Shown piece after piece: positions 18,416 through 25,718 of a stretch of 64,000 bases of DNA (positions are counted from its first letter, which is position 1; every line of letters begins with the position of its first letter). Made by a program: the position numbers and the translations under genes. Origin of the DNA: CAWKKW01 sp963850345 (lineage in GTDB: Bacteria > Acidobacteriota > Terriglobia > Terriglobales > Acidobacteriaceae); NCBI GenBank assembly GCA_963850345.1, contig CAWKKW010000005.1, forward strand, positions 62,001 to 126,000, read 5' to 3'. The notes beneath the pieces are model-generated. The model made no database searches and had not been told where the DNA came from. It worked only from the letters and a program-made list of their open reading frames with translations.

Positions 18416-18437
18416 AAAGGTGAGACGCAGCAACGAT

Positions 18438-19841
18438 CTACTGATTGACCCAATCCTTCGCGGCGTTGCTCAGCACGTCCGCATCATGTTGCGCGCGAGC
18501 TTCCGAGTAGACACGAATCACGGGTTCGGTGCCCGACAGCCGGTAGCACACCCAGGAGCCATCCTCGAAGATGAGCTTCAAACCGTCGGTTCGCACCACC
18601 TGCTTCACCTTGCGGCCGTTCAACTCCGTGGGGTCCGCTTTGATCTTGGTTACGAACTTGGCCTTGGTCTCCTCGGTTACATGAAAGTTTTCTCGGTTTG
18701 GATAGTAGGAACCCACCTTGGCAAACAGCTCTTGCAGTTGTTCGCCGAGAGTCTTGCCGCGGGTCGCCACCATCTCGGCCACCAGCAGGCCGGCGATCAC
18801 TCCATCCTTCTCTGGAACATGCCCGCGTATGGTCAGCCCCGCGCTCTCTTCGCCGCCAATCGCGATCTTGTCCTGGTTGATGAGCTCTCCGATGTACTTG
18901 AACCCTACCGGCGTCTCGTAGAGCTGCACCTTGTGGTATTCGGCCAGGGCATTGATCAGGTTGGTGGTGGCCACGCTCTTGGCGACGCCGTTCTTCCAGC
19001 CGCGTGTCTCGACCAGGTAGTCAAACAACAGTGCGATCACGTAATTTGGCTGGATAAACGTTCCGTCGCGGTCGACGATGCCGAAGCGGTCCGCGTCTCC
19101 GTCGGTCGCGATGCCGATATGCGCGCCAAACTCCTTCATCTTGGCCTTGCAATCTTTCAGCAGATGATCGTCTGGCTCGGGCGCATGCCCGCCAAACAAA
19201 ACATCGCGGTAGTCATGCACGGTGGCTGTGTCCACTCCGTGATCGCATAGCACCTGGCTGCTGTAGCCACGCGCCGCGCCCCAGAATGGGTCGAAGACAA
19301 CGCGCAGATTCGCCGACTTGATCTTTTTCAGGTCTACCAGTTCCCCCAGCCTCTTCAGGTAATCGGGCTTCGCATCGATCTCGTCGAACTTCTGCTCACT
19401 CGCCTTGGGCTTGAGGTTGGCGTCCGCCGGCAGGGCCGCGATCGCTGCTTCAATCTGCTTGGTCACCTCAGGAAGTGCGGGAGCTCCATCCGGCGTGGAG
19501 AACTTGATGCCGTTGTACTCCGGCGGATTATGCGATGCCGTGAAGTTGATCGAACCTCCGGCCTTCCGCTCACGAATCGCGTAGGAGATGGCTGGAGTCG
19601 GCGCTGCCTCTGGAATCACCACCGGCGTTACGCCATTGGCCGCGAGCAAGTTCGCCGCTTCGGCAACAAACATCTCTCCCAGGAAACGCGGGTCGCGGCC
19701 GACCAGCACCGTCTGCGGCCCTGGCTGGCTCGAAACATACTTTGCGATACCGGTCACCGCACGACGAACATTGGGGAAAGTGAACTCCTCGGCGACGATC
19801 GCGCGCCAGCCGGACGTTCCAAACTTGATCTCAGTCGACAT
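18438..19841 (-). CDS. Phosphoglucomutase/phosphomannomutase (alpha-D-phosphohexomutase family)
   Basis: The enzyme interconverts hexose 1- and 6-phosphates through a phosphoserine intermediate. The active-site serine is Ser103 in 'NFTASHNPPEYNG'. The Mg-binding loop is 'ATDGDADRFGIVD', the sugar-specificity loop 'GGEESAGLTIRGH', and the C-terminal phosphate-binding loop 'RLSGTEPVIRVYSEA'. At 467 residues it is the usual length for the four-domain family. The GEESAGL loop is that of phosphoglucomutase/phosphomannomutase-type members rather than GlmM, but the preferred sugar is not decided by sequence. A strong GAGGAGATAC ribosome-binding site precedes the ATG. It would feed cell-wall or storage sugar synthesis in the cytoplasm. 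Confidence 0.92.
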   Translation of the reverse strand: MSTEIKFGTSGWRAIVAEEFTFPNVRRAVTGIAKYVSSQPGPQTVLVGRDPRFLGEMFVAEAANLLAANGVTPVVIPEAAPTPAISYAIRERKAGGSINFTASHNPPEYNGIKFSTPDGAPALPEVTKQIEAAIAALPADANLKPKASEQKFDEIDAKPDYLKRLGELVDLKKIKSANLRVVFDPFWGAARGYSSQVLCDHGVDTATVHDYRDVLFGGHAPEPDDHLLKDCKAKMKEFGAHIGIATDGDADRFGIVDRDGTFIQPNYVIALLFDYLVETRGWKNGVAKSVATTNLINALAEYHKVQLYETPVGFKYIGELINQDKIAIGGEESAGLTIRGHVPEKDGVIAGLLVAEMVATRGKTLGEQLQELFAKVGSYYPNRENFHVTEETKAKFVTKIKADPTELNGRKVKQVVRTDGLKLIFEDGSWVCYRLSGTEPVIRVYSEARAQHDADVLSNAAKDWVNQ

Positions 19842-19988
19842 GTATCTCCTCTGCAGTTCTCAGAATAGGGCACGGCACACCGGCCGGTTGACGGCTCTAG
19901 CATCTTGGCATGAGGTAAGATGCCCCGGTCAAGTCAACGATACTTCCGCGAGAAAAATGAGCTCTGCGACCTGTGTTCCAATTGAGAG

Positions 19989-20318
19989 ATGGCGGAAAGC
20001 CCTCGCTCTGCGATGTTAGCTCTCACCACCGTCTCTGACCCGGAGGAGGCGACCCGCCTTGCTCGCCTGCTGGTGGAGCAGCGCCTCGCCGCCTGCGTCA
20101 ATATCCTTCCCGGCGTGCAATCGGTCTACCGCTGGCAGGGCGCCATTGAGACAGCAGCCGAACTGCTTTTGATCATTAAAACATCGGCCGATCTCATCCC
20201 CGAGGTGCAGGCGACCCTGGCTGCTCATCATTCCTATGAAGTGCCGGAGTTCCTGGTGTGGCCGATCCAGGGAGGCGCTGAAAACTACCTTCACTGGCTA
20301 CTTGGCAGCCTGCGATAA
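19989..20318 (+). CDS. cutA: Divalent-cation tolerance protein CutA
   Basis: A 109-residue CutA1 protein, a small trimeric ferredoxin-like-fold protein linked with divalent-metal tolerance; its biochemical role is still debated. Family markers are 'ALTTVSDPEEATRLARLLVE', 'RLAACVNILPGVQSVYRWQG', the glutamate-rich strand 'ETAAELLLIIKT' and 'HHSYEVPEFLVWPI.GG...YL.WL'. The ATG at 19989 gives the standard length. It heads a same-strand group with a small membrane protein, bioY and mqnD, though no functional link among these is evident. Confidence 0.93.
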   Translation: MAESPRSAMLALTTVSDPEEATRLARLLVEQRLAACVNILPGVQSVYRWQGAIETAAELLLIIKTSADLIPEVQATLAAHHSYEVPEFLVWPIQGGAENYLHWLLGSLR

Positions 20319-20354
20319 TCGGTCGCGGCTTTTGTTATTCTTACGCTTGTCCGC

Positions 20355-20540
20355 ATGCGTGTTCTCTTTGCAATTTTCGTCTTGAGTGTAGGTGCCCTGC
20401 TCTGGGCGGCGATTGCCATAGCACGCCACATCCGGCGTCACGAACCGGCAGTTTCTTCTGCCCCGCCTGAAGCCGCGCAGTCTGTCTCTTTAGAGGACGA
20501 AACCACGGTAGCACCCGGCTCTTCCAATCCCAGCCAGTGA
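20355..20540 (+). CDS. Small single-pass membrane protein
   Basis: A 61-residue protein with one N-terminal hydrophobic helix (residues 2-23, VLFAIFVLSVGALLWAAIAI) followed by a basic patch (RHIRRH) and an acidic, Pro/Ser-rich tail. The helix and basic patch predict an N-out/C-in anchored protein. It lies 36 bases after cutA and 15 bases before bioY, so it is probably co-transcribed with them. No family recognised. The tight spacing and the clean membrane segment support it being real. Confidence 0.55.
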   Translation: MRVLFAIFVLSVGALLWAAIAIARHIRRHEPAVSSAPPEAAQSVSLEDETTVAPGSSNPSQ

Positions 20541-20555
20541 ATCGGAGATAGCACC

Positions 20556-21164
20556 ATGGCCCAACACCTCACCCTACCTCGACCCAAGGCCATGCCGGCC
20601 GCCCAACCGCTTTGGCGCAAGCTCACGTTTGCCATCGCCGGTACGCTGCTGGTCGCCATTTGCGCCCACATTCAGGTACCGCTGTTCTACACGCCCGTGC
20701 CGATCACGCTGCAGACCTTCGCCGTCTTGTTTCTGGGGCTCGCCATGGGACCGCAATGGGCCTTCGCATCGCTGGTGCTTTACCTGCTTGAGGGTGCGGC
20801 CGGACTGCCGGTATTCAACCCGAACGGTCCGGGAGGCATGGTACAGCTCGCCGGTCCTACCGGCGGATACCTGCTTTCCTATCCCTTTGCTGCCGCGTTG
20901 ACCGGACTCCTCTACCGCCTCGGAAAGTCGAGCTTCCCCAGAGCAGCGTGGTCGGCCGTGTTGGGCAGCGTGCTCATCCTGCTGGGAGGATCGCTGTGGC
21001 TGGCTGCACTCACGCATATGGGACTGAAGCCGGTGTTCGCGCAGTCGATTATGCCGTTTCTTCCAGGTGATATCCTCAAGGTCTGCGCCGCTGCTGCCGC
21101 CGTGACTGTCCTGCAGGCCTTTCGATCCAGGCGCCCGCAGGCATCGTTGGACGAAGAGTTGTAG
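20556..21164 (+). CDS. bioY: Biotin transporter BioY
   Basis: BioY is the substrate-binding S component of the biotin ECF transporter. The 202-residue protein has six membrane segments and the family motifs: 'AHIQVPLFYTPVPITLQTFA' near the N-terminus, 'GPQWAFASLVLYLLEGAAGLPVF' and 'GPTGGYLLSYPFAA' (biotin-contact region), and 'FLPGDILKVCAAAA' at the end. No ecfA/ecfT genes are next to it, so it either works alone or shares a distant energising module. It lies in the cutA-to-mqnD same-strand group. The ATG at 20556 is 15 bases after the small membrane protein. Confidence 0.94.
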   Translation: MAQHLTLPRPKAMPAAQPLWRKLTFAIAGTLLVAICAHIQVPLFYTPVPITLQTFAVLFLGLAMGPQWAFASLVLYLLEGAAGLPVFNPNGPGGMVQLAGPTGGYLLSYPFAAALTGLLYRLGKSSFPRAAWSAVLGSVLILLGGSLWLAALTHMGLKPVFAQSIMPFLPGDILKVCAAAAAVTVLQAFRSRRPQASLDEEL

Positions 21165-21233
21165 GGCACCCGGCTTTACCCAGAACCGCCACAACTCAGT
21201 ACCAGGACGCGCTCAGCAAGTTCAGGAGAAGAA

Positions 21234-22127
21234 GTGACGACATCCCCTTCCAACACGGATACGGATTCTACTGCCCCGGTTACGCACGCTGCCACTCAAG
21301 AAATCAGCATTGCCCATAGTCCCGACTCCGACGATGCATTCATGTTTTACGGGCTGGCAACGAACAAGATCCGAGTCCCGGGACTGAAGTTTACCCACAC
21401 GCTCACCGACATTGAGACCCTGAATCACAAGGCCATTCAGGAAGCGTTCTACGATGTGACAGCGATCTCCTTCCATGCCTACCCTTACCTGCAGGACAGC
21501 TATTCGCTGATGGCCTGTGGTGGGTCGGTGGGCGAAGGCTACGGCCCCATGATCGTGGCCCGGCAGCAATACACCTTGAACGACATCAAGCGAATTCGCA
21601 TCGCCGTGCCGGGCACGCTGACCACCGCCTATTTAACGCTGAAGATCTTCGCACCGGAGATTGAGACAGCCGTCGTTCCCTTCGACCGCATTATCCCCGA
21701 GGTAATTGCCGGGAACTACGACGCCGGGCTCATCATTCACGAGGGCCAACTCACGTATTCGCATAGCGGACTTCATAAGATCATCGACCTGGGACAGTGG
21801 TGGCGCGAGGAGACGGGGCTGCCGCTTCCGCTGGGTGGGAATGCGATCAAGCGTTCGCTCGGCCCGGAGACTTCGCTCAAGGTCACGAATGCCCTTCGCG
21901 ACTCCATTCAGCACGCCCTCGATAATCGCGAAGCTGCGCTGGCCTATGCCATGCAGTTTGCGCGCGACCTCGAGACCGGCATGGCGGATAAGTTCGTCGG
22001 CATGTATGTGAACGAACGCACCCTGAATTACGGCGACGATGGCAAAGAGGCGATTCGCAGACTCCTCGCACTGGGCCATGAACGCGGCATCATTCCCAAC
22101 GCGGCGAAGATCGACTTCGTCGGCTGA
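21234..22127 (+). CDS. mqnD: 1,4-dihydroxy-6-naphthoate synthase MqnD
   Basis: MqnD converts cyclic de-hypoxanthinyl-futalosine to 1,4-dihydroxy-6-naphthoate in the futalosine menaquinone pathway. The sequence has a periplasmic-binding-protein fold with the family motifs 'IAHSPDSDDAFMFYGLATNK', 'DIETLNHKAIQEAFYDVTAIS', 'YGPMIVAR' and 'DAGLIIHEGQLTY' (catalytic-cleft His), then 'LPLPLGGNAIKR'. Its 297 residues fit the family. The start is GTG at 21234, preceded by AGGAGAAGAA. The first 20 residues are Thr/Ser-rich and not conserved. It complements mqnE at 2352-3503; the two are not in one operon. Confidence 0.95.
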   Translation: MTTSPSNTDTDSTAPVTHAATQEISIAHSPDSDDAFMFYGLATNKIRVPGLKFTHTLTDIETLNHKAIQEAFYDVTAISFHAYPYLQDSYSLMACGGSVGEGYGPMIVARQQYTLNDIKRIRIAVPGTLTTAYLTLKIFAPEIETAVVPFDRIIPEVIAGNYDAGLIIHEGQLTYSHSGLHKIIDLGQWWREETGLPLPLGGNAIKRSLGPETSLKVTNALRDSIQHALDNREAALAYAMQFARDLETGMADKFVGMYVNERTLNYGDDGKEAIRRLLALGHERGIIPNAAKIDFVG

Positions 22128-22555
22128 GGGTCGCCTACGCTGTCCGAATAACGTAACCGTTGTAGTCTCTTATTTGAATTCGATCCCGCGCCTGCCGGAC
22201 TCACCGGTGGGCGCGTTCGTTTTCCGCGGTCTACATACACATTCTGGCTCCCAGAGTGAGGGCCGCCGATGCTTGCGACGAAAGTGGGATCGCCTTCTCT
22301 GCAGAAATGCGCACCTCGCGCAGAATCGTAAGCCAGGGCTTTCGCCAGCCGGGTGGAATCCCTCATTCGTAACCGCCCCAGCAAGATTCCCAAAACGGGA
22401 TCATTCCCAATCCAGTTACTTTGGTTTATCCAGACCCCATTCCAAGTACGTTTCCCCAACGCCAACGCCCAACGTTGCGTGCTAACTTTTCCTTACTGTC
22501 ACCAACAGAAAAAGAAGCCAGTTGGCGGAATGCCGTCTAACAAGAGGTTCTTGTC
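22128..22555. other. Gene-free stretch
   Basis: About 430 bases between mqnD and the acyltransferase-like gene. I saw no supported reading frame; the frames present are short, overlap in several phases and have no family pattern. No clear terminator follows mqnD. The next gene's promoter should lie here but cannot be placed. Confidence 0.45.
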
Positions 22556-23410
22556 GTGGGAACGAACGCTGCAGAAGACCTGTGTATCCCGTTTGAACGT
22601 CGCCTTGTCCGGGTGCTCCATATCCCTCCCCAGCGGTCGCTCACTGTGCTGGCTCATCTGCTCACGTTCATGTTGCCCCCCCAGTATTGGTACTCGGTTG
22701 CGCTCAAGCTTTCGCGGCTTCAGGCATTTTTTGTTCGGCTGGTCTGGCGAAATCATCGCGACCGGACGCTGGCTGCACGTTATCTCGATCGCTGGCTCTC
22801 GCTGCTGAGCCGCACGCAATGCTCCTTCCCCATTCCCTGGTGGACCGCCGATTACCAGGCCCTTGCTGAAACCGCAATCCACGAGGACGGGGTGGTCCTC
22901 TGTTCGACCAGCGCACCCCTGTTGAGCATCGCGCTGCGCGCCCTCGGCGATCTTGGCTACACCATGCCGTCTGTGGCTTTGGCCTGCCAACCGGGCGCGG
23001 AAGTTCGCTCGCGTTTCTGGGGCATGCCGGACAGACTACCCGTCTCTGAACCATCGCTCGAAGTACTGTTTGAGGCACACGCTGTCTTACAGGACGGTGG
23101 AACCGCTCTCGCAATTGCCGATCCGACTCAAGCCCTCCCCTACTCGCCCGGCGTGTTTCGTCTCGCGCAGGCCAATGGATCCCGCGTGCTCTTCGTCTTT
23201 GCTGAACTTGAACCCGACGGCCATATCGAAATCCAGTTCCAGACTCCGCCGGATCCGTTCTGCTCGACGGACGCTTCGATCGAGGCGAACCTTGCGGCCC
23301 TTGACCTGGAGTCGCAGAGGATTCTCTACGGTGCCTCCCCCAAACGTCACAACGAGCTCATCGCTTTTCCCAGCCCTTTGCCGGAGCCGCTGAAGCGTTC
23401 GGCGCGATAA
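22556..23410 (+). CDS. Unknown protein, weakly lysophospholipid-acyltransferase-like
   Basis: A 284-residue protein I do not firmly recognise. Its N-terminal half is basic and aromatic. The middle carries 'DGVVLCSTSAPLLSIALRAL', followed by 'VLFEAHAVLQDGGTALAIADP'. The spacing of these two blocks recalls LpxL/HtrB-type acyltransferases ('kGvil.t.H.G..e' and 'L..G..v.i.pD'), but the expected catalytic His is replaced by Ser-Ala in the first block, so activity as such is doubtful. The start is GTG at 22556 after an AGAGG nine bases upstream. It ends 28 bases before a strong terminator, so it is a single gene or the last of a unit. Confidence 0.5.
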   Translation: MGTNAAEDLCIPFERRLVRVLHIPPQRSLTVLAHLLTFMLPPQYWYSVALKLSRLQAFFVRLVWRNHRDRTLAARYLDRWLSLLSRTQCSFPIPWWTADYQALAETAIHEDGVVLCSTSAPLLSIALRALGDLGYTMPSVALACQPGAEVRSRFWGMPDRLPVSEPSLEVLFEAHAVLQDGGTALAIADPTQALPYSPGVFRLAQANGSRVLFVFAELEPDGHIEIQFQTPPDPFCSTDASIEANLAALDLESQRILYGASPKRHNELIAFPSPLPEPLKRSAR

Positions 23411-23438
23411 GCCCTCGACAATTTCTTAATCACTAGCC

Positions 23439-23466
23439 GCCCCGCAGACTCATGCGGGGCTCTCTT
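23439..23466 (+). terminator. Strong rho-independent terminator
   Basis: A perfect 8-bp stem GCCCCGCA/TGCGGGGC with a six-base loop (23439-23446 and 23453-23460) followed by TCTCTTTT. It terminates the 22556-23410 gene. Confidence 0.88.
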
Positions 23467-23575
23467 TTGCCAAAAATCCACGCGAGTTAGTTCCCGGCCG
23501 CGGAACCGTTTCCGCAATCCTGCGTATCTTGTGAGTGAACGCCTGCGCTGTCAGGCTTGCAGGAGGAAAGCCCCC

Positions 23576-23791
23576 ATGCATGGACTCATTCTTTTCGGGA
23601 TGTATTTCCTGCCGTTCCTCATCGCTGTGGCAAGACACAACGTGAGTACGGGCGGCATCTTTGCGGTGAATTTCTTGTTCGGCTGGACCGGTGTGGGCTG
23701 GATCCTAGCGCTGATCTGGGCGCTGACCGGAACGTCCTGGGACCAATGCTACTACCGCCAACCACCTTATTATCCCGTTCGCTATTACTGA
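23576..23791 (+). CDS. Small membrane protein, superinfection-immunity family
   Basis: A 71-residue protein with two membrane helices, separated by 'RHNVSTGGIFAVNFLFGWT', and the family signature 'GWTGVGWILALIWAL' near the C-terminus. This arrangement matches the superinfection-immunity (Imm) protein family named after phage T4 Imm, members of which are widespread in bacteria, mostly without a known phage role. The ATG at 23576 follows a strong AGGAGG; an in-frame extension to 23531 lacks support. The C-terminus is Tyr/Pro-rich (YYRQPPYYPVRYY). No phage genes lie nearby, so function remains open. Confidence 0.75.
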   Translation: MHGLILFGMYFLPFLIAVARHNVSTGGIFAVNFLFGWTGVGWILALIWALTGTSWDQCYYRQPPYYPVRYY

Positions 23792-23912
23792 GCCCCTTCG
23801 CTCAGCACGCGTTACCGGGTATGGAGCAGAGGGCGGCTCCCTTGCCGCGTGGGAGCTCCTGTCTCGAATGCCAGACTGCGCCCTCGTAGGGTTCAGGCTG
23901 CCCCTTCCTGCC

Positions 23913-24119
23913 TTACGCCAGATACTGCTGGGTGCTGACGTTCAGCAACAGTTCCACATGGCTGCGAAGCGCGCGTATTCCGGCCAACAGTTCGGTGATC
24001 TCGCTCTCCAGAGACACCAGGTCCAACTCCGTCTCGAGCAGCTCGCTTCGTGCCATGGTATTGGTCTCGAGTGCGTGATCGATGGAGACCAGTTTCTTCG
24101 CAACCGTATCTGGGGCCAT
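23913..24119 (-). CDS. Possible small coiled-coil protein
   Basis: A reading frame of 68 residues from the ATG at 24119, extending in frame to a GTG at 24209. The sequence is rich in Leu and Glu with heptad-like spacing ('ELLETELDLVSLESEITELL') and predicts one long helix. No ribosome-binding site is convincing and no family is recognised. Coding is plausible because the opposite strand has a less protein-like composition here, but it is unproven. Confidence 0.4.
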   Translation of the reverse strand: MAPDTVAKKLVSIDHALETNTMARSELLETELDLVSLESEITELLAGIRALRSHVELLLNVSTQQYLA

Positions 24120-24209
24120 AGGTAGTCCAGACTTTCCGTTGATCAAGATCAACAATTTTTCTGTAACGAAACTCACATTAGTTGGAAACAATTGACCGCG
24201 CAAGAGCAC

Positions 24210-24709
24210 TTGGGTTACTGCTACGACGCAGATTCATAGAGACTTAGTTACGAATCACTCATCTTTGCGGGCCCCGCCCAGATTCGCAAGCTGCACTTCG
24301 AGCGACCTCCCGGAATCGTCGCTCCGGACAACTGGGCAAACCGTCGCGCTTGCAAGTGCTTTCTTTGCTTGCAGGTGAGAGACCTGGGCCGCCGAGAGTT
24401 CGGCGGGTGGCCACATGGTGCGCGGGGTGACATCAGCCACTCCCGCCATTAACGCCTCGTATAACTTCTGGCGCAGGTAATTCGCTGATTCGGCTCAGCT
24501 TGCAACGATATTATGTTTTCGTCATGGCTTGCCATGCGACCGTAAGGTCAGATTTAGGTCTTGGGAAAGTCACCTTTTTCTTAACAGAGACCCGAGAGCG
24601 CGAATCCGCCGAACCGGCCCACCCTACACCTTCGAATTGCACCCGAGATTCAGGCGACTAGACATCATGTCCGAGGCAGATGTGCCGATGAGATTGTTAG
24701 GAGATTCTC
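24210..24709. other. Mostly non-coding stretch ahead of the GGDEF gene
   Basis: About 500 bases. A 64-residue minus-strand frame (24255-24449, with GAGG five bases before its ATG) exists but resembles nothing and is not called. GGGCAAACC at 24334-24342 recalls the conserved start of c-di-GMP riboswitches, but the matching second conserved block is missing. The GGDEF gene's ribosome-binding site, TTAGGAGA, lies just before its ATG. Confidence 0.4.
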
Positions 24710-25672
24710 ATGCACAAACCAGACGCATCCCGTTGCAGCATTCTCCTCGGCGCGGAACAATCCGAGTTTTCAAAGAACCTCTACCAGTTGCTTGCGGGAT
24801 GGGGCCATGCGGTCGAGCATCTGGGAGAAGCGCAACGCGTGCTGGATCGACTGGAAGAGCCGGAATCACCGTCGGTCGTGGTGCTCGACTCCGATCTGCC
24901 CGGCCTGGGCTGGCTGGAAGTGATACGCCAAATTCAGGCGCGCTCAAAGCCGAATCTGCCATGGACGATGGTTCTTTGCGGCAGTCCGTCCTGCGACCAG
25001 GTGCTGATCGCGACCGATGCCGGAGTAGACGACCTGCTGGCCAAGCCGATTGATGAACTGGATCTGCGGATTCGATTGCACACCGCACATCGGGTCCAGA
25101 TGCTGCATGCGCGGCTACGACACTCGGTCGACGCCGCGCGCTTTCACGCCTCCCATGACCCGCTGACGGGCCTGTGGAATCGCGAGGCCATGCTGCGACT
25201 CCTCTTCCAGGAGACGGACCGGGTGCAACGGATGCGCACTCCCTTGGCACTGATCCTGCTCGACGTTGATGATTTCTCTGCATTGAATGCCGAACATGGG
25301 TACCCAGCCGGAGACCGAGTACTGCAGCAATTGGCGGTACGCTTTCGGCGCTATTTGCGCAGTTACGATCTCATCGGGCGGACGGGCGAAGATTCGTTCC
25401 TGGTGGCTCTGCCGGGCTGTACCCTCGCCGAAGCCATGCTTCAGGCCGAGCGCCTGCGAAAGGCGGTCACGCATCGGCCCTTCGAGGTTCCAGGCACTTC
25501 GGTTTATATCAACGCCAGTTTTGGCGTGGCACAGAGCCTGGGCCGCTCTCCGCTGGTCGTGCTTCGCGAAGCGGAACGAGCGCTGGTCCAGTCCAAGCTC
25601 CTGGCTCATCAATGCCAGGTCGCGCCCAGGGAACCCGCTTCCGCCGAAGTTCCTAGTTCACTGCAGCCGTAG
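24710..25672 (+). CDS. Response-regulator receiver fused to degenerate GGDEF domain
   Basis: A 320-residue signalling protein. Residues about 8-125 are a receiver domain with a phospho-acceptor Asp60 in 'VVVLDSDLPGLGW' and Lys112 in 'LLAKPID'. Residues about 148-305 are a GGDEF domain ('HDPLTGLWNREAML', 'LLDVDDFSALNAEHGYPAGD'). The active-site GGDEF is replaced by GEDSF at 226-230, so cyclase activity is unlikely. However the inhibitory c-di-GMP site RxxD is intact as Arg217-Ser-Tyr-Asp220, exactly five residues before. The protein probably binds c-di-GMP as an effector under phosphorylation control. No histidine kinase gene is adjacent. The start follows TTAGGAGA. Confidence 0.85.
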   Translation: MHKPDASRCSILLGAEQSEFSKNLYQLLAGWGHAVEHLGEAQRVLDRLEEPESPSVVVLDSDLPGLGWLEVIRQIQARSKPNLPWTMVLCGSPSCDQVLIATDAGVDDLLAKPIDELDLRIRLHTAHRVQMLHARLRHSVDAARFHASHDPLTGLWNREAMLRLLFQETDRVQRMRTPLALILLDVDDFSALNAEHGYPAGDRVLQQLAVRFRRYLRSYDLIGRTGEDSFLVALPGCTLAEAMLQAERLRKAVTHRPFEVPGTSVYINASFGVAQSLGRSPLVVLREAERALVQSKLLAHQCQVAPREPASAEVPSSLQP

Positions 25673-25676
25673 CTGA

Positions 25677-25718
25677 AGTTCTGGCCCAGAACTCGGGCAG
25701 AGCACAACCGTGCTTCTC
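25677..25718 (+). terminator. Inverted repeats between convergent genes
   Basis: Two hairpins occupy the 46-base gap: AGTTCTGG/CCAGAACT (25677-25693) and AGCAC/GTGCT with loop AACC (25701-25714) followed by TCTCTT. The second could end transcription of the GGDEF gene. Stems are short, so the call is moderate. Confidence 0.45.

Noticed and set aside
24334..24342. GGGCAAACC resembling the start of a c-di-GMP riboswitch upstream of the GGDEF gene
   Set aside because: The second conserved block (GACGCAAAGCC type) and the tetraloop receptor are missing, and the site is over 350 bases from the gene.
24255..24449. 64-codon minus-strand frame with GAGG before its ATG
   Set aside because: Short, no family resemblance; could be real but evidence is too weak to call.
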